A program made the translations under genes and the position numbers. Source: a virus. From it: 24,128 nucleotides of DNA. Below, in pieces: positions 1-5,030 of the stretch (positions are counted from its first letter, which is position 1; the number at the start of each line of letters is the position of its first letter). The stretch is taken from the IMG/VR virus record IMGVR_UViG_3300009412_000036, positions 1-24,128 of that record, one strand, 5' to 3'. Below the pieces are notes generated by a model. That model did no database searches. It saw only the letters and a program-made list of their open reading frames with translations, and was not told the DNA's origin.

Positions 1-290
1 ATAGACGAGCTGGGCTACCTGCCGTTCAGCGCCCCGGGCGGCGCGCTGCTCTTCCATCCGGCTCGAGCAAGCTCTACGAGCGCACCAGTGTCGTCATCAC
101 CACCAATCTCAGCTTTAGCGAATGGGCCACGGTCTTTGGCGACGCCAAGATGACCACCGCCTTTTTCGACCGCCTGACCCACCGCCGCCACATCCTTGAG
201 GCCGGAAACGACAGCTTCCGCTTCAAAGCCAGCTCAGCAGCCGCAGCCCGGAAAAAGAAGGAGACAAACCCGCCCGTGACCCCCGCATAA
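1..290 (+). pseudogene. istB: IS21-type IstB helper ATPase, 3' fragment, frameshifted
   Basis: This is the C-terminal part of the ATP-binding transposition helper of an IS21-family element; the 5' part lies outside the window. Frame 1 begins [10 protein letters not shown], followed by GGALLFH, which is the IstB Walker B region. From about position 66 the homology continues in frame 3 as [17 protein letters not shown], then [12 protein letters not shown] and [13 protein letters not shown], and ends at TAA 288-290. A single-base deletion near 58-65 explains the frame change, so the gene is dead as written unless there is a sequencing error. It sits directly before the repeat-rich terminus of the same element. 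The family call rests on recognised motifs, not a database search. Confidence 0.85.
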
Positions 291-312
291 CCCGAAATCC
301 ATAGTTGGACGT

Positions 313-362
313 GGCTCACTTCTCGATGGAAAACCAGGCTCAGCTCTGGGTGAAAATCGACA
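313..362 (+). repeat. IS21-type terminal direct repeats / right end
   Basis: Two imperfect direct copies start with GGCTCA at 313 and 337, each followed after a short gap by TCTC or TCTG and then a TGGAAAA or TGAAAAT block. The second copy ends GAAAATCGACA at 362. IS21-family ends usually carry several copies of such repeats, and the outer tip typically reads TGTCGATTTTC on the opposite strand. That tip is present here as the complement of 352-362. The element boundary is therefore probably at 362. Inferred from pattern only. Confidence 0.55.
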
Positions 363-611
363 ATCAAGAACGCTGCCGACCACTCAGGCTGCGCGCATGA
401 AGTTCTATTTGCTGCGCTCAGGCCGAGCGAAAATTGTCGATCGTATCGGCCGAGAGCGAAACCATCCACGGCCGCAGATATCAGCCGCGGTCCGGGAGCG
501 GACGACTTCCCGATTAGCCTCGAAGGTCGCCTAAGTGCCGCGTACGACAACGGGACCAATGGCGACTGATCACCCGTATTGCACGGCGGCATAGACTTTG
601 CTTCATGATCA

Positions 612-1006
612 TCAAAAGTTGGTGCGGTGCTGTCTCTGGAAGGACATATAGGCAAGCAAGTCGTGCTCATCGGCTTCCATTGGGTCAGCTAGCTTCAGCC
701 ATCGCGGACGCAACTGCTCGGCCACCCTGCGCCAGGTCTCGCAAGCAAGGGTTCGCGCGGGGTGACTGAAGCCCTGCCGGATCGCGCCGGCACCGACTCT
801 ATGCTGTCCACACGAGACGTGGGCCAAAGCGTTCCTTATCCAGCGGACGGGCAGCGCCGCCAAGTTGCTTCGAACACCAAAGCGATGGCGACCTTGATAC
901 CGGCGCGGGCTGCGCTGATCATCGGCCTGATCCCACCCAGTCCGCGGGCGCGCAGGGATCTCAAGAACTCAATCCCGAAGGTCTCGGCTTCCGAGGGCCG
1001 ATTTCC
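612..1006 (-). pseudogene. IS256/Mutator-type transposase remnant
   Basis: The decayed middle of an IS256-family DDE transposase is spread over two reading frames. From about 1006 one frame gives SEAETFGIEFLRSLRARGLG, then MISAARAGIKVAIALVFEAT and WRRC, ending at a stop near 836. This matches the family pattern around the second catalytic Asp (the ISDAHEG motif), but here the Asp is replaced (ISAARAG). The next frame continues with IRNALAHVS, then AEQLRPRW, and DEHDLLAYMSFQRQHRTNF up to the stop at 612, just before the expected STNPIERLN motif. Both ends of the gene are missing. The frameshift, truncations and lost Asp mark it as non-functional. No terminal inverted repeats were recognised. 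Confidence 0.75.
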
Positions 1007-1508
1007 TGAAACGTAATTTCTAACAGGGGCTTATAAGCATCACTTCCGGCGCGCAGAAATCTCTTGACCGGGGTGCGCACGAATGACCGCCGTTGTGCGC
1101 ACTCATATGCCCCCACGGCAACCTGAAATCTGGCGATCCCTCGAGGACAGCGCGTTTCGGGCATTTTCAACACCTTGCGCCGTAAACCGAACGGTTGGCC
1201 GTTCAATGTTTTCCAATGGCTTACGCCTGCCCCTGTAAACCACCGCCCTCCTATGGACATGAACCTAAAGAGGCCGGCTTTGCTAGCTCTGCCCCCGATA
1301 CCTAGTCTTTTCGTAGCCGGAGAAGCTTATGAATTGCCTCGACATCCTCGCCGTGACGGCAGCCATGGGTGTTTATGAAGACACTGTGCGCACGTCGGGC
1401 AAAAACATTCGTCTGACCGGTGTGGGTGACCACGGCTTTTCACTTTGATCACCGGTGAACTTCGTATACCATCACTGAACGATTTTATTTCCTAGATATA
1501 TCAATGAC
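1007..1508. other. Decayed accessory DNA without a supported large gene
   Basis: This 500-base stretch between the IS256 remnant and the 55-aa ORF shows no convincing gene. Open frames on both strands have low-complexity or arginine/proline-rich translations without recognisable motifs. The only candidate is the 39-codon ORF at 1329-1448, listed separately. Composition is lower in GC than the phage block. It is probably mobile-element debris, by inference. Confidence 0.4.
1329..1448 (+). CDS. Possible 39-aa small protein
   Basis: A 39-codon frame beginning MNCLDILAVTAAMGVYEDTV is preceded by GGAGAAGCTT, which puts a good Shine-Dalgarno sequence (GGAG) six bases before the ATG. It ends at TGA 1446-1448. 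It has a mildly hydrophobic N-terminus but no clear membrane segment and no recognised family. The surroundings are decayed, so it may equally be a chance frame or the N-terminal stub of a broken gene. The ribosome binding site is the only positive evidence. Confidence 0.25.
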   Translation: MNCLDILAVTAAMGVYEDTVRTSGKNIRLTGVGDHGFSL

Positions 1509-1676
1509 ATGGAAAACGAAAAGGAAGCACTTCGCGCCCGCATTAGAGACTTGGAGGCCTGCGTTGCCGAGTATGCGGGCGCATACGGTTTTACCGACAG
1601 CGCCCGCGCTTTACTCGTGGGCGAAAGAGCGCATGACCACCCGGCCGTCCAGCCTCCCAAGGACCGGTCGGGCTAA
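1509..1676 (+). CDS. Small coiled-coil-like hypothetical protein (55 aa)
   Basis: This frame starts MENEKEALRARIRDLEACVA and continues with AEYAGAYGFTDSARALL before a short proline-containing tail. Residues 2-25 show a heptad-like helix (LRARIRDLEACVAEY), followed by a probable short second helix. The composition (Glu, Arg, Leu, Ala) looks like a real protein rather than a shadow frame, and small proteins with a similar LE-x-VAEYA-x-x-YG-x-T pattern seem familiar from Rhodobacterales, though I cannot confirm this. There is no clear Shine-Dalgarno sequence before ATG 1509, and no in-frame alternative start was found nearby. It lies alone between mobile-element debris and the 1857 gene. Function unknown. 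Confidence 0.4.
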   Translation: MENEKEALRARIRDLEACVAEYAGAYGFTDSARALLVGERAHDHPAVQPPKDRSG

Positions 1677-1817
1677 GCCGATGCGGTCAGTCCGTTGGCG
1701 CTACAGCACTATTCGGCTCGCCCGAAACGTGTGGCGCACCACGGCAACACACTTCTGTTTGGCAGATAGCCGCCTACCAATGGCGAATTTTTGCTGACAC
1801 TATTCTGTGGATAACAA

Positions 1818-1833
1818 CGTGGCTACAGCCACG
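1818..1833. repeat. Short perfect inverted repeat upstream of the 1857 gene
   Basis: CGTGGC-TACA-GCCACG forms a six-base-pair hairpin with a four-base loop, 23 bases before the start codon at 1857. It could be an operator half-site pair or a 5' UTR hairpin. No T-run follows, so a terminator is unlikely. Confidence 0.3.
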
Positions 1834-1856
1834 CTGAGCCATAGAAGGTTTGCCGA

Positions 1857-2360
1857 ATGATCTACAGCGAGCACATTCCAGAGCTGGATATGTTCTACCT
1901 GCGCTATGCTGGTAGCCTCGGACAAAAAGAACTCCTCCAGGAGTTGGATCGAATTGACAGACATGAATCCGTGAGCCCTGGGGCCGTTCCGCTACTCCTT
2001 CACGACTTCCGCCACGCCGACCTTTCAAGGATCAACGCGAACAGCATGCAAACGTTCATCAGTCAAAGGGCGAAGCTCGTGAATAGCACCGGCGGACCCT
2101 GTATTCTCTTGGTTGGGAATCTCATGAGCTTTGGCATGATGCGCATGTATGGCGCCTTGGGAGAAATTGCAGGAGTCAGGAACGAAGGGGACACTTTAGT
2201 CACTACAAGTCCGAGGGAAGTACTTGAACGGATTGTCGTCCATACTGCTCGAATGGATGAAATCGACGAATTGCTTCTAGGCGCAGCGAACCGGAGCGCT
2301 AGAGCTTTAGGCATCCGGCTCGATACTGAATTCGCGGCAAAACTCATAGGAAATCCATAG
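1857..2360 (+). CDS. Hypothetical protein (167 aa)
   Basis: An intact gene on the plus strand, opposite to the prophage block. The ATG at 1857 follows AGAAGG with eight bases of spacing, a good ribosome binding site. The protein starts MIYSEHIPELDMFYLRYAGS and has alternating strand/helix segments with a glycine-rich turn at GGPCILLVGN. There is no signal peptide, membrane segment or catalytic motif. The general look (an N-terminal IPE-x-D strand pair, then a helix and a DFR-x-AD strand) resembles small SpoIIAA/STAS-like single-domain proteins common in Alphaproteobacteria. That is a structural guess only. Its GC content appears lower than that of the phage genes. It may be a host accessory gene stranded between IS debris and the prophage end. 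Good as a gene, unknown in function. Confidence 0.7.
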   Translation: MIYSEHIPELDMFYLRYAGSLGQKELLQELDRIDRHESVSPGAVPLLLHDFRHADLSRINANSMQTFISQRAKLVNSTGGPCILLVGNLMSFGMMRMYGALGEIAGVRNEGDTLVTTSPREVLERIVVHTARMDEIDELLLGAANRSARALGIRLDTEFAAKLIGNP

Positions 2361-2430
2361 GGAGGATGGCGAGGACAACCTGCTTTGGCCCTTGGGAACG
2401 CGTTCAAAGCCTTGCCGCCATCGTAGCGAT

Positions 2431-2609
2431 TCACCATGCCTGCCCCTGGCACTCCGACCAAATCTTTCGTTCCGGGCGTTCCACACCCGCCGCGTTCATC
2501 CAGTCGACGACCTCGTCCAGACTTTCATGGGCCCGGCGTTGCGCGCGGACATGGCACTCTGCAGGCGGGCACGGAGATCGGGCGGGAGGTTGTAGGACCA
2601 TCGGGGCAT
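2431..2609 (-). pseudogene. Small hypothetical gene with an apparent frameshift
   Basis: On the minus strand, ATG 2609 opens a frame reading MPRWSYNLPPDLRARLQSAM. Around 2545-2555 the sensible reading moves to another frame that gives HVRAQRRAHESLDEVVDWMN and then AAGVERPERKIWSECQ, ending GQAW at TGA 2431-2433. Together they make a compact protein of about 59 residues with amphipathic helices. The unshifted frame instead runs into a poor-looking tail. One missing base would account for this. It could be a small DNA-binding or adaptor protein; I do not recognise the family. No strong Shine-Dalgarno sequence is visible. It could be a decayed phage or host gene at the prophage edge, or a sequencing error in a live gene. 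Confidence 0.4.
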
Positions 2610-2716
2610 GGACAGTGAGAGACCGGCTACAATACGGAAAGCCGCCGGAGCGGTCATAGTTGCGGGAACCCGACGAACGCTACTTCGTTTTCGCTGCGTT
2701 CGCATGTAACGAGTTC

Positions 2717-2749
2717 ACGCCGCCGGGGTACGGCAATCCCCGGCGGTGT
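2717..2749 (-). terminator. Strong GC hairpin downstream of the 85-aa gene
   Basis: An 11-12 bp stem (left arm ACGCCGCCGGGG, right arm CCCCGGCGGTGT, one G-U pair, nine-base loop) starts just after the stop codon at 2753-2755 of the minus-strand gene. There is no real T-run on the minus strand and only GTTTG on the plus strand, so it is not a textbook intrinsic terminator. Its position after the last phage gene still favours transcription stopping or mRNA end protection. Confidence 0.5.
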
Positions 2750-2752
2750 TTG

Positions 2753-3010
2753 TCATCGGGCAGCATTTCCGATAGGCCAGATCGCCCTGCCCTTCGAATG
2801 GGATTCAATCAAATCTTTCGCACGTGAAATGAGCTCCTCAACCAGGTGCCGGTCGCTTTCGTTGTCGAGAAGTTCAGCAGCCGAAGACGCCCGCATCAAA
2901 GCACTTTCTCTTTGCTCGCGCGGGACCTCTTCGGACATTGCGACCGATAGCTCGGTAATGATGCCCCGGAAACGCTGTATGGTTGCCAGTTCTTGGGCAG
3001 TGCTTAACAT
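2753..3010 (-). CDS. Hypothetical helical protein (85 aa), last gene of the phage block
   Basis: The protein is almost entirely helical and charged (begins MLSTAQELATIQRFRGIITE; later ASSAAELLDNESDRHLVEEL). It has no membrane segment, signal peptide or known motif. The ATG at 3010 follows GAGG with about eleven bases of spacing. It is separated from the lysis genes by about 100 bases containing a promoter-like TTGACA and TGTACG palindromes, so it is probably transcribed separately. A strong hairpin follows the stop. Its size, helical content and position at the end of the late region would suit a prophage moron or a small regulatory protein. The function is unknown. Confidence 0.6.
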   Translation of the reverse strand: MLSTAQELATIQRFRGIITELSVAMSEEVPREQRESALMRASSAAELLDNESDRHLVEELISRAKDLIESHSKGRAIWPIGNAAR

Positions 3011-3042
3011 GGTTCATGCCTCGCATCGACTCATGTACGTCA

Positions 3043-3071
3043 AATGGACAACCCGTAGCCGAATATGTCAA
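3043..3071 (-). promoter_or_regulatory. Candidate sigma-70-like promoter for the 85-aa gene
   Basis: On the minus strand TTGACA (3071-3066) is followed, after 17 bases, by TCCATT (3048-3043), a perfect -35 and a weak -10. It lies about 35 bases before the start codon at 3010. A TGTACG palindrome lies just upstream and another half-site just downstream. Confidence 0.35.
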
Positions 3072-3086
3072 CGCACTTGTGATGCG

Positions 3087-3102
3087 TGTACGCAGACGTA
3101 CA
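3087..3102. promoter_or_regulatory. TGTACG palindrome, candidate operator
   Basis: TGTACG-CAGA-CGTACA is a perfect inverted repeat with six-base arms and a four-base spacer. A further TGTACG occurs at 3034-3039, on the other side of the candidate -35 box. Three copies of the same six-mer within 70 bases around a promoter-like sequence suggest a binding site for a dimeric regulator. It has no T-run and the loop is small, so an RNA terminator is less likely. Confidence 0.4.
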
Positions 3103-3113
3103 AGCACCTGTTT

Positions 3114-3170
3114 CTACAGCCCGAGAATAGCAAGTCCTATCAGGCAGAGTATGATCATCCACCAGATCAT
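3114..3170 (-). CDS. 18-aa hydrophobic peptide
   Basis: The ATG at 3170 overlaps the stop of the upstream lipoprotein gene in a TGATG arrangement, typical of translational coupling. The frame encodes MIWWMIILCLIGLAILGL and then TAG at 3116-3114. That is one short membrane-spanning helix with almost no polar residues. Tiny hydrophobic frames at the end of lysis cassettes are plausible holin or antiholin accessories, but such a short peptide could also be chance. The coupling and the uniformly hydrophobic sequence are the evidence. Confidence 0.35.
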   Translation of the reverse strand: MIWWMIILCLIGLAILGL

Positions 3171-3370
3171 CGACACGCCCCGACCATCGCGGCGTCCGTC
3201 CCGTTGACCCAGCGCAGCCAAGCCCCAGCCAGACCTCCGGGATCCGGCATCTCTGCCCGGCGCTGGCCGTAGACCAGGCACCCGGCGTCACCACTCTCGA
3301 CGAAGCAGCCGGTCGCGAACAGCGTCATCGTCAAGGCCGCGAGTAGCCCGCTCCTCTGCATTCGCCGCAT
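3167..3370 (-). CDS. Rz1-like outer-membrane spanin lipoprotein (67 aa)
   Basis: Start chosen at ATG 3370 because AGGAGG lies six bases upstream; a longer frame from 3394 lacks this. The protein has a basic N-terminus (MRRMQR), a hydrophobic stretch at residues 8-20, and a lipobox-like ATGC with the acylated Cys expected at 22. A short, glycine- and proline-containing periplasmic part follows. Its first 83 bases overlap the end of the neighbouring TM gene in another reading frame, the nested layout typical of Rz/Rz1. In such pairs the lipoprotein sits in the outer membrane and, with the inner-membrane spanin, fuses the two membranes in the last step of lysis. The spanin role is inferred from architecture and position; sequence similarity to lambda Rz1 is not evident. 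Confidence 0.65.
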   Translation of the reverse strand: MRRMQRSGLLAALTMTLFATGCFVESGDAGCLVYGQRRAEMPDPGGLAGAWLRWVNGTDAAMVGACR

Positions 3371-3518
3371 CGGTTCCCTCCTCGATCGCGTCAATGGTGT
3401 CGCGGGCCTGGTCGCCCTCGGCCGCGTCTCGTCCTGCCTGCCGGCTCAACAGCGCCAACGCGGCGATCAGCGCCACGATGACCGCCAAGCCGACTCCGGC
3501 CGTCACCATCCTGTTCAC
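3288..3518 (-). CDS. Rz-like inner-membrane spanin (76 aa)
   Basis: Starts at GTG 3518, overlapping the lysozyme stop as GTGA (an in-frame ATG at 3509 is an alternative). Residues 7-25 form one membrane helix (AGVGLAVIVALIAALALL). The remainder is a charged helical tail rich in Asp, Glu and Arg (RDTIDAIEEGTDAANAEERA), ending in RREW. A single N-terminal anchor plus a coiled-coil-like periplasmic domain, immediately after an endolysin and overlapped out of frame by a lipoprotein gene, is the i-spanin pattern. It is shorter than lambda Rz. Small proteins of this type are common in alphaproteobacterial prophages, usually annotated as hypothetical. Confidence 0.65.
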   Translation of the reverse strand: MNRMVTAGVGLAVIVALIAALALLSRQAGRDAAEGDQARDTIDAIEEGTDAANAEERATRGLDDDAVRDRLLRREW

Positions 3519-4267
3519 CGCAACGCCTCCAGGCAGAGGGACTGTTCCGCAGCGCGACGGTTCGTCAGCCCTCGCACCACACGGCCGCCTGCCTTGTTCC
3601 AGCGCGGAAGTTCGTTGCAGGCCCCGACCAGGTCGCCCGCCTTGGCCTTGCGGACCAGCGTTGAGCCGCAGGCCGCCCCGGCGCCGACGTTGTAGGTCCA
3701 GCTGACGAACGCAATCTGCACGCCCTCGGGATAGGTCCCGAGGTTAGGCAGGCACGCGGTCAGGTCGTCGCGATACTCGTCGACGGCGCGGGCGAGCTGC
3801 GTGTCGCACTCGGCGGCCGTGTAGGCGTCCCCGGGCCCGACGCCGCGGGTCTCGCCGTAACAGACCGTCCAGACCCCGACGATATCCTGGTAGGCGGTCG
3901 TGCGCAGTCCCTCCCAGGGACCGACGAACCCCGCGATCGCAGCGGCCGCCACGGCGCCTGCGACCCCGCCCGCAGCGCCTGCCCTTTTCCGCCCCTGTTT
4001 TCGCCGGAACAGCCGGGCGATCCACGCGAACAGGTTGATCCCGCCATCTTCCGACCGCAGGAATTCGGTGACGCCCTGGTCGATTACGCGCGCCAGTGCC
4101 GTCAGGGCCAGCATCAGCCCCATCAGCGCGGCATAGAGGTTCGTCGGCAGATGCAGCTCGAACACCGGCAAGGCGACTTCGGCCGCGGTCAGCGCGGCCA
4201 TGACATAGAGGCCCCACATGGACCAGGCGTGCGCCGCGATACGGCGCCATTCGGGGATCAGTTTCAT
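3515..4267 (-). CDS. Holin-like domain fused to GH24 lysozyme (endolysin), SAR-like linker
   Basis: Two modules are joined in one 250-aa protein. Residues 1-65 resemble the small holin-associated membrane domain of Rhodobacterales prophages (MKLIPEWRRIAAHAWSMWGL) with two hydrophobic helices at about 17-37 and 43-63. After a basic segment, residues 98-116 form a weakly hydrophobic Ala/Gly-rich helix like a signal-arrest-release domain. The lysozyme domain follows. It has the T4-type catalytic triad spacing E-8-D-5-T at Glu119, Asp128 and Thr134 (WEGLRTTAYQD, then IVGVWTVCYGET). C-terminal segments such as SWTYNVGAGAACGSTL and RWNKAGGRVVRGLTNRR also match GH24. Start ATG 4267 is eight bases after AGGAG; an upstream GTG at 4276 overlaps that site. 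It should cleave peptidoglycan between MurNAc and GlcNAc. The fusion makes membrane tethering likely. Confidence 0.85.
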   Translation of the reverse strand: MKLIPEWRRIAAHAWSMWGLYVMAALTAAEVALPVFELHLPTNLYAALMGLMLALTALARVIDQGVTEFLRSEDGGINLFAWIARLFRRKQGRKRAGAAGGVAGAVAAAAIAGFVGPWEGLRTTAYQDIVGVWTVCYGETRGVGPGDAYTAAECDTQLARAVDEYRDDLTACLPNLGTYPEGVQIAFVSWTYNVGAGAACGSTLVRKAKAGDLVGACNELPRWNKAGGRVVRGLTNRRAAEQSLCLEALR

Positions 4268-4290
4268 TGCAGTCACTCCTTTCGGGCATG

Positions 4291-4312
4291 AAAAAACCCG
4301 CCTGCGGCGGGT
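4291..4312 (-). terminator. Intrinsic terminator before the lysozyme gene
   Basis: On the minus strand ACCCGCC-GCA-GGCGGGT forms a perfect seven-base-pair GC stem with a three-base loop, followed at once by T6. This is the best intrinsic terminator in the window. It lies between the small coiled-coil gene and the lysozyme gene, inside the lysis module. Confidence 0.85.
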
Positions 4313-4338
4313 CGAGATCGAACGGATTGTCGTGGGGG

Positions 4339-4614
4339 TCAGCGAGAGGCGTCGAACTTGGCTTCAACCCGGACGATCTTGTCGCGGATTTCAGTTTGCC
4401 CGTCGCGTATCTCTTTGTTGCTCGCCCGCACTTCGGCGTGCAGCTGGCGAATTTCGCCGCGGGTGTCAGCGTGGAGCCTGTCGGCCTCTTCGAGGGTCAG
4501 CAGGCGGGTCGGGGCGGATTTCCCCCTCTTGCCCTGCCACCAAGCCGCGCCACCAAGGGCGCCGATCAGGGCGGCAATGGCCGTCAGGACCGCAGCGAGT
4601 TCAGTAGGCGTCAC
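4339..4614 (-). CDS. Single-TM coiled-coil phage membrane protein (91 aa)
   Basis: Start chosen at GTG 4614, nine bases after GAGG; a longer frame from a TTG at 4629 would destroy that spacing. Residues 5-26 form a membrane helix (LAAVLTAIAALIGALGGAAW), followed by a basic patch (QGKRGK). A long charged helix follows from about 40 to the end (LEEADRLHADTRGEIRQLHA), probably a coiled coil. It overlaps the upstream gene by 14 bases and is followed by an intrinsic terminator. Such small proteins between tail fibre and endolysin often turn out to be holins, antiholins or lysis accessories. No family was recognised with certainty. Confidence 0.65.
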   Translation of the reverse strand: MTPTELAAVLTAIAALIGALGGAAWWQGKRGKSAPTRLLTLEEADRLHADTRGEIRQLHAEVRASNKEIRDGQTEIRDKIVRVEAKFDASR

Positions 4615-5023
4615 GACGGCGGACCTCAAAAATCGCCGCGGTATCGACTGTAGCCCGGAAAAAGCAGATCGCTGCGGCCGTCGCGATCAGGACCATGTAC
4701 GAATAGACCGCCGTGGACAGCGGATCGATGAGCAGGAAACCCAGCCCGAAGAAGATATAGACGGCGCAGTTCAGCGCCGTGGTGCAGGATCGAATGATTG
4801 GGGTCCACCAGCGCCGGCCGTTGATCAGAAGCGCGACGAGATGGGCGAAGCCGGTCCAGAAGAAGAATCCCGCCCATGCCCATTCCGGGAGCCAGCCGGT
4901 CAGATGATCGTAGGCGGTGCTATCCATGCTTCGCCCCGGCATCGCGAGGAAAAGGCCGAAGCCTGTCGTGTTGGCCGCCAGCCACCATTCGAAGATGCGG
5001 TCTTTGAAGTGAACCCTCATCAT
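4601..5023 (-). CDS. Four-helix phage membrane protein (140 aa), holin candidate
   Basis: Hydrophobic segments lie at about 12-28, 48-68, 78-99 and 104-122, with short polar loops and a basic C-terminus (EVRRRDAY). There is no enzymatic motif. The gene begins seven bases after the tail fibre stop, with GGGCGG shortly before ATG 5023 (a second ATG follows at once). Its position directly upstream of the lysis genes suggests a holin or a membrane-topology factor for release. Four helices is on the high side for a holin, and a superinfection-exclusion protein is another option. Unknown family. Confidence 0.6.
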   Translation of the reverse strand: MMRVHFKDRIFEWWLAANTTGFGLFLAMPGRSMDSTAYDHLTGWLPEWAWAGFFFWTGFAHLVALLINGRRWWTPIIRSCTTALNCAVYIFFGLGFLLIDPLSTAVYSYMVLIATAAAICFFRATVDTAAIFEVRRRDAY

Positions 5024-5030
5024 AGCCGCC

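Noticed and set aside
74-670. 198-codon minus-strand frame across the IS21 end
   Set aside because: It is antisense to the clear istB fragment and runs across the IS terminal repeats; no protein-like features.
2829-3272. 147-codon plus-strand frame opposite the 85-aa gene
   Set aside because: Ser/Arg-rich antisense frame spanning the operator region and lysis gene ends; no support.
4268-4276. GTG start nine bases upstream of the chosen lysozyme start
   Set aside because: The GTG overlaps the AGGAG sequence itself, while ATG 4267 has ideal spacing.
3744-4367. 207-codon minus-strand frame overlapping the lysozyme
   Set aside because: Arginine-rich shadow in another frame; the lysozyme frame carries the catalytic triad and the good ribosome binding site.
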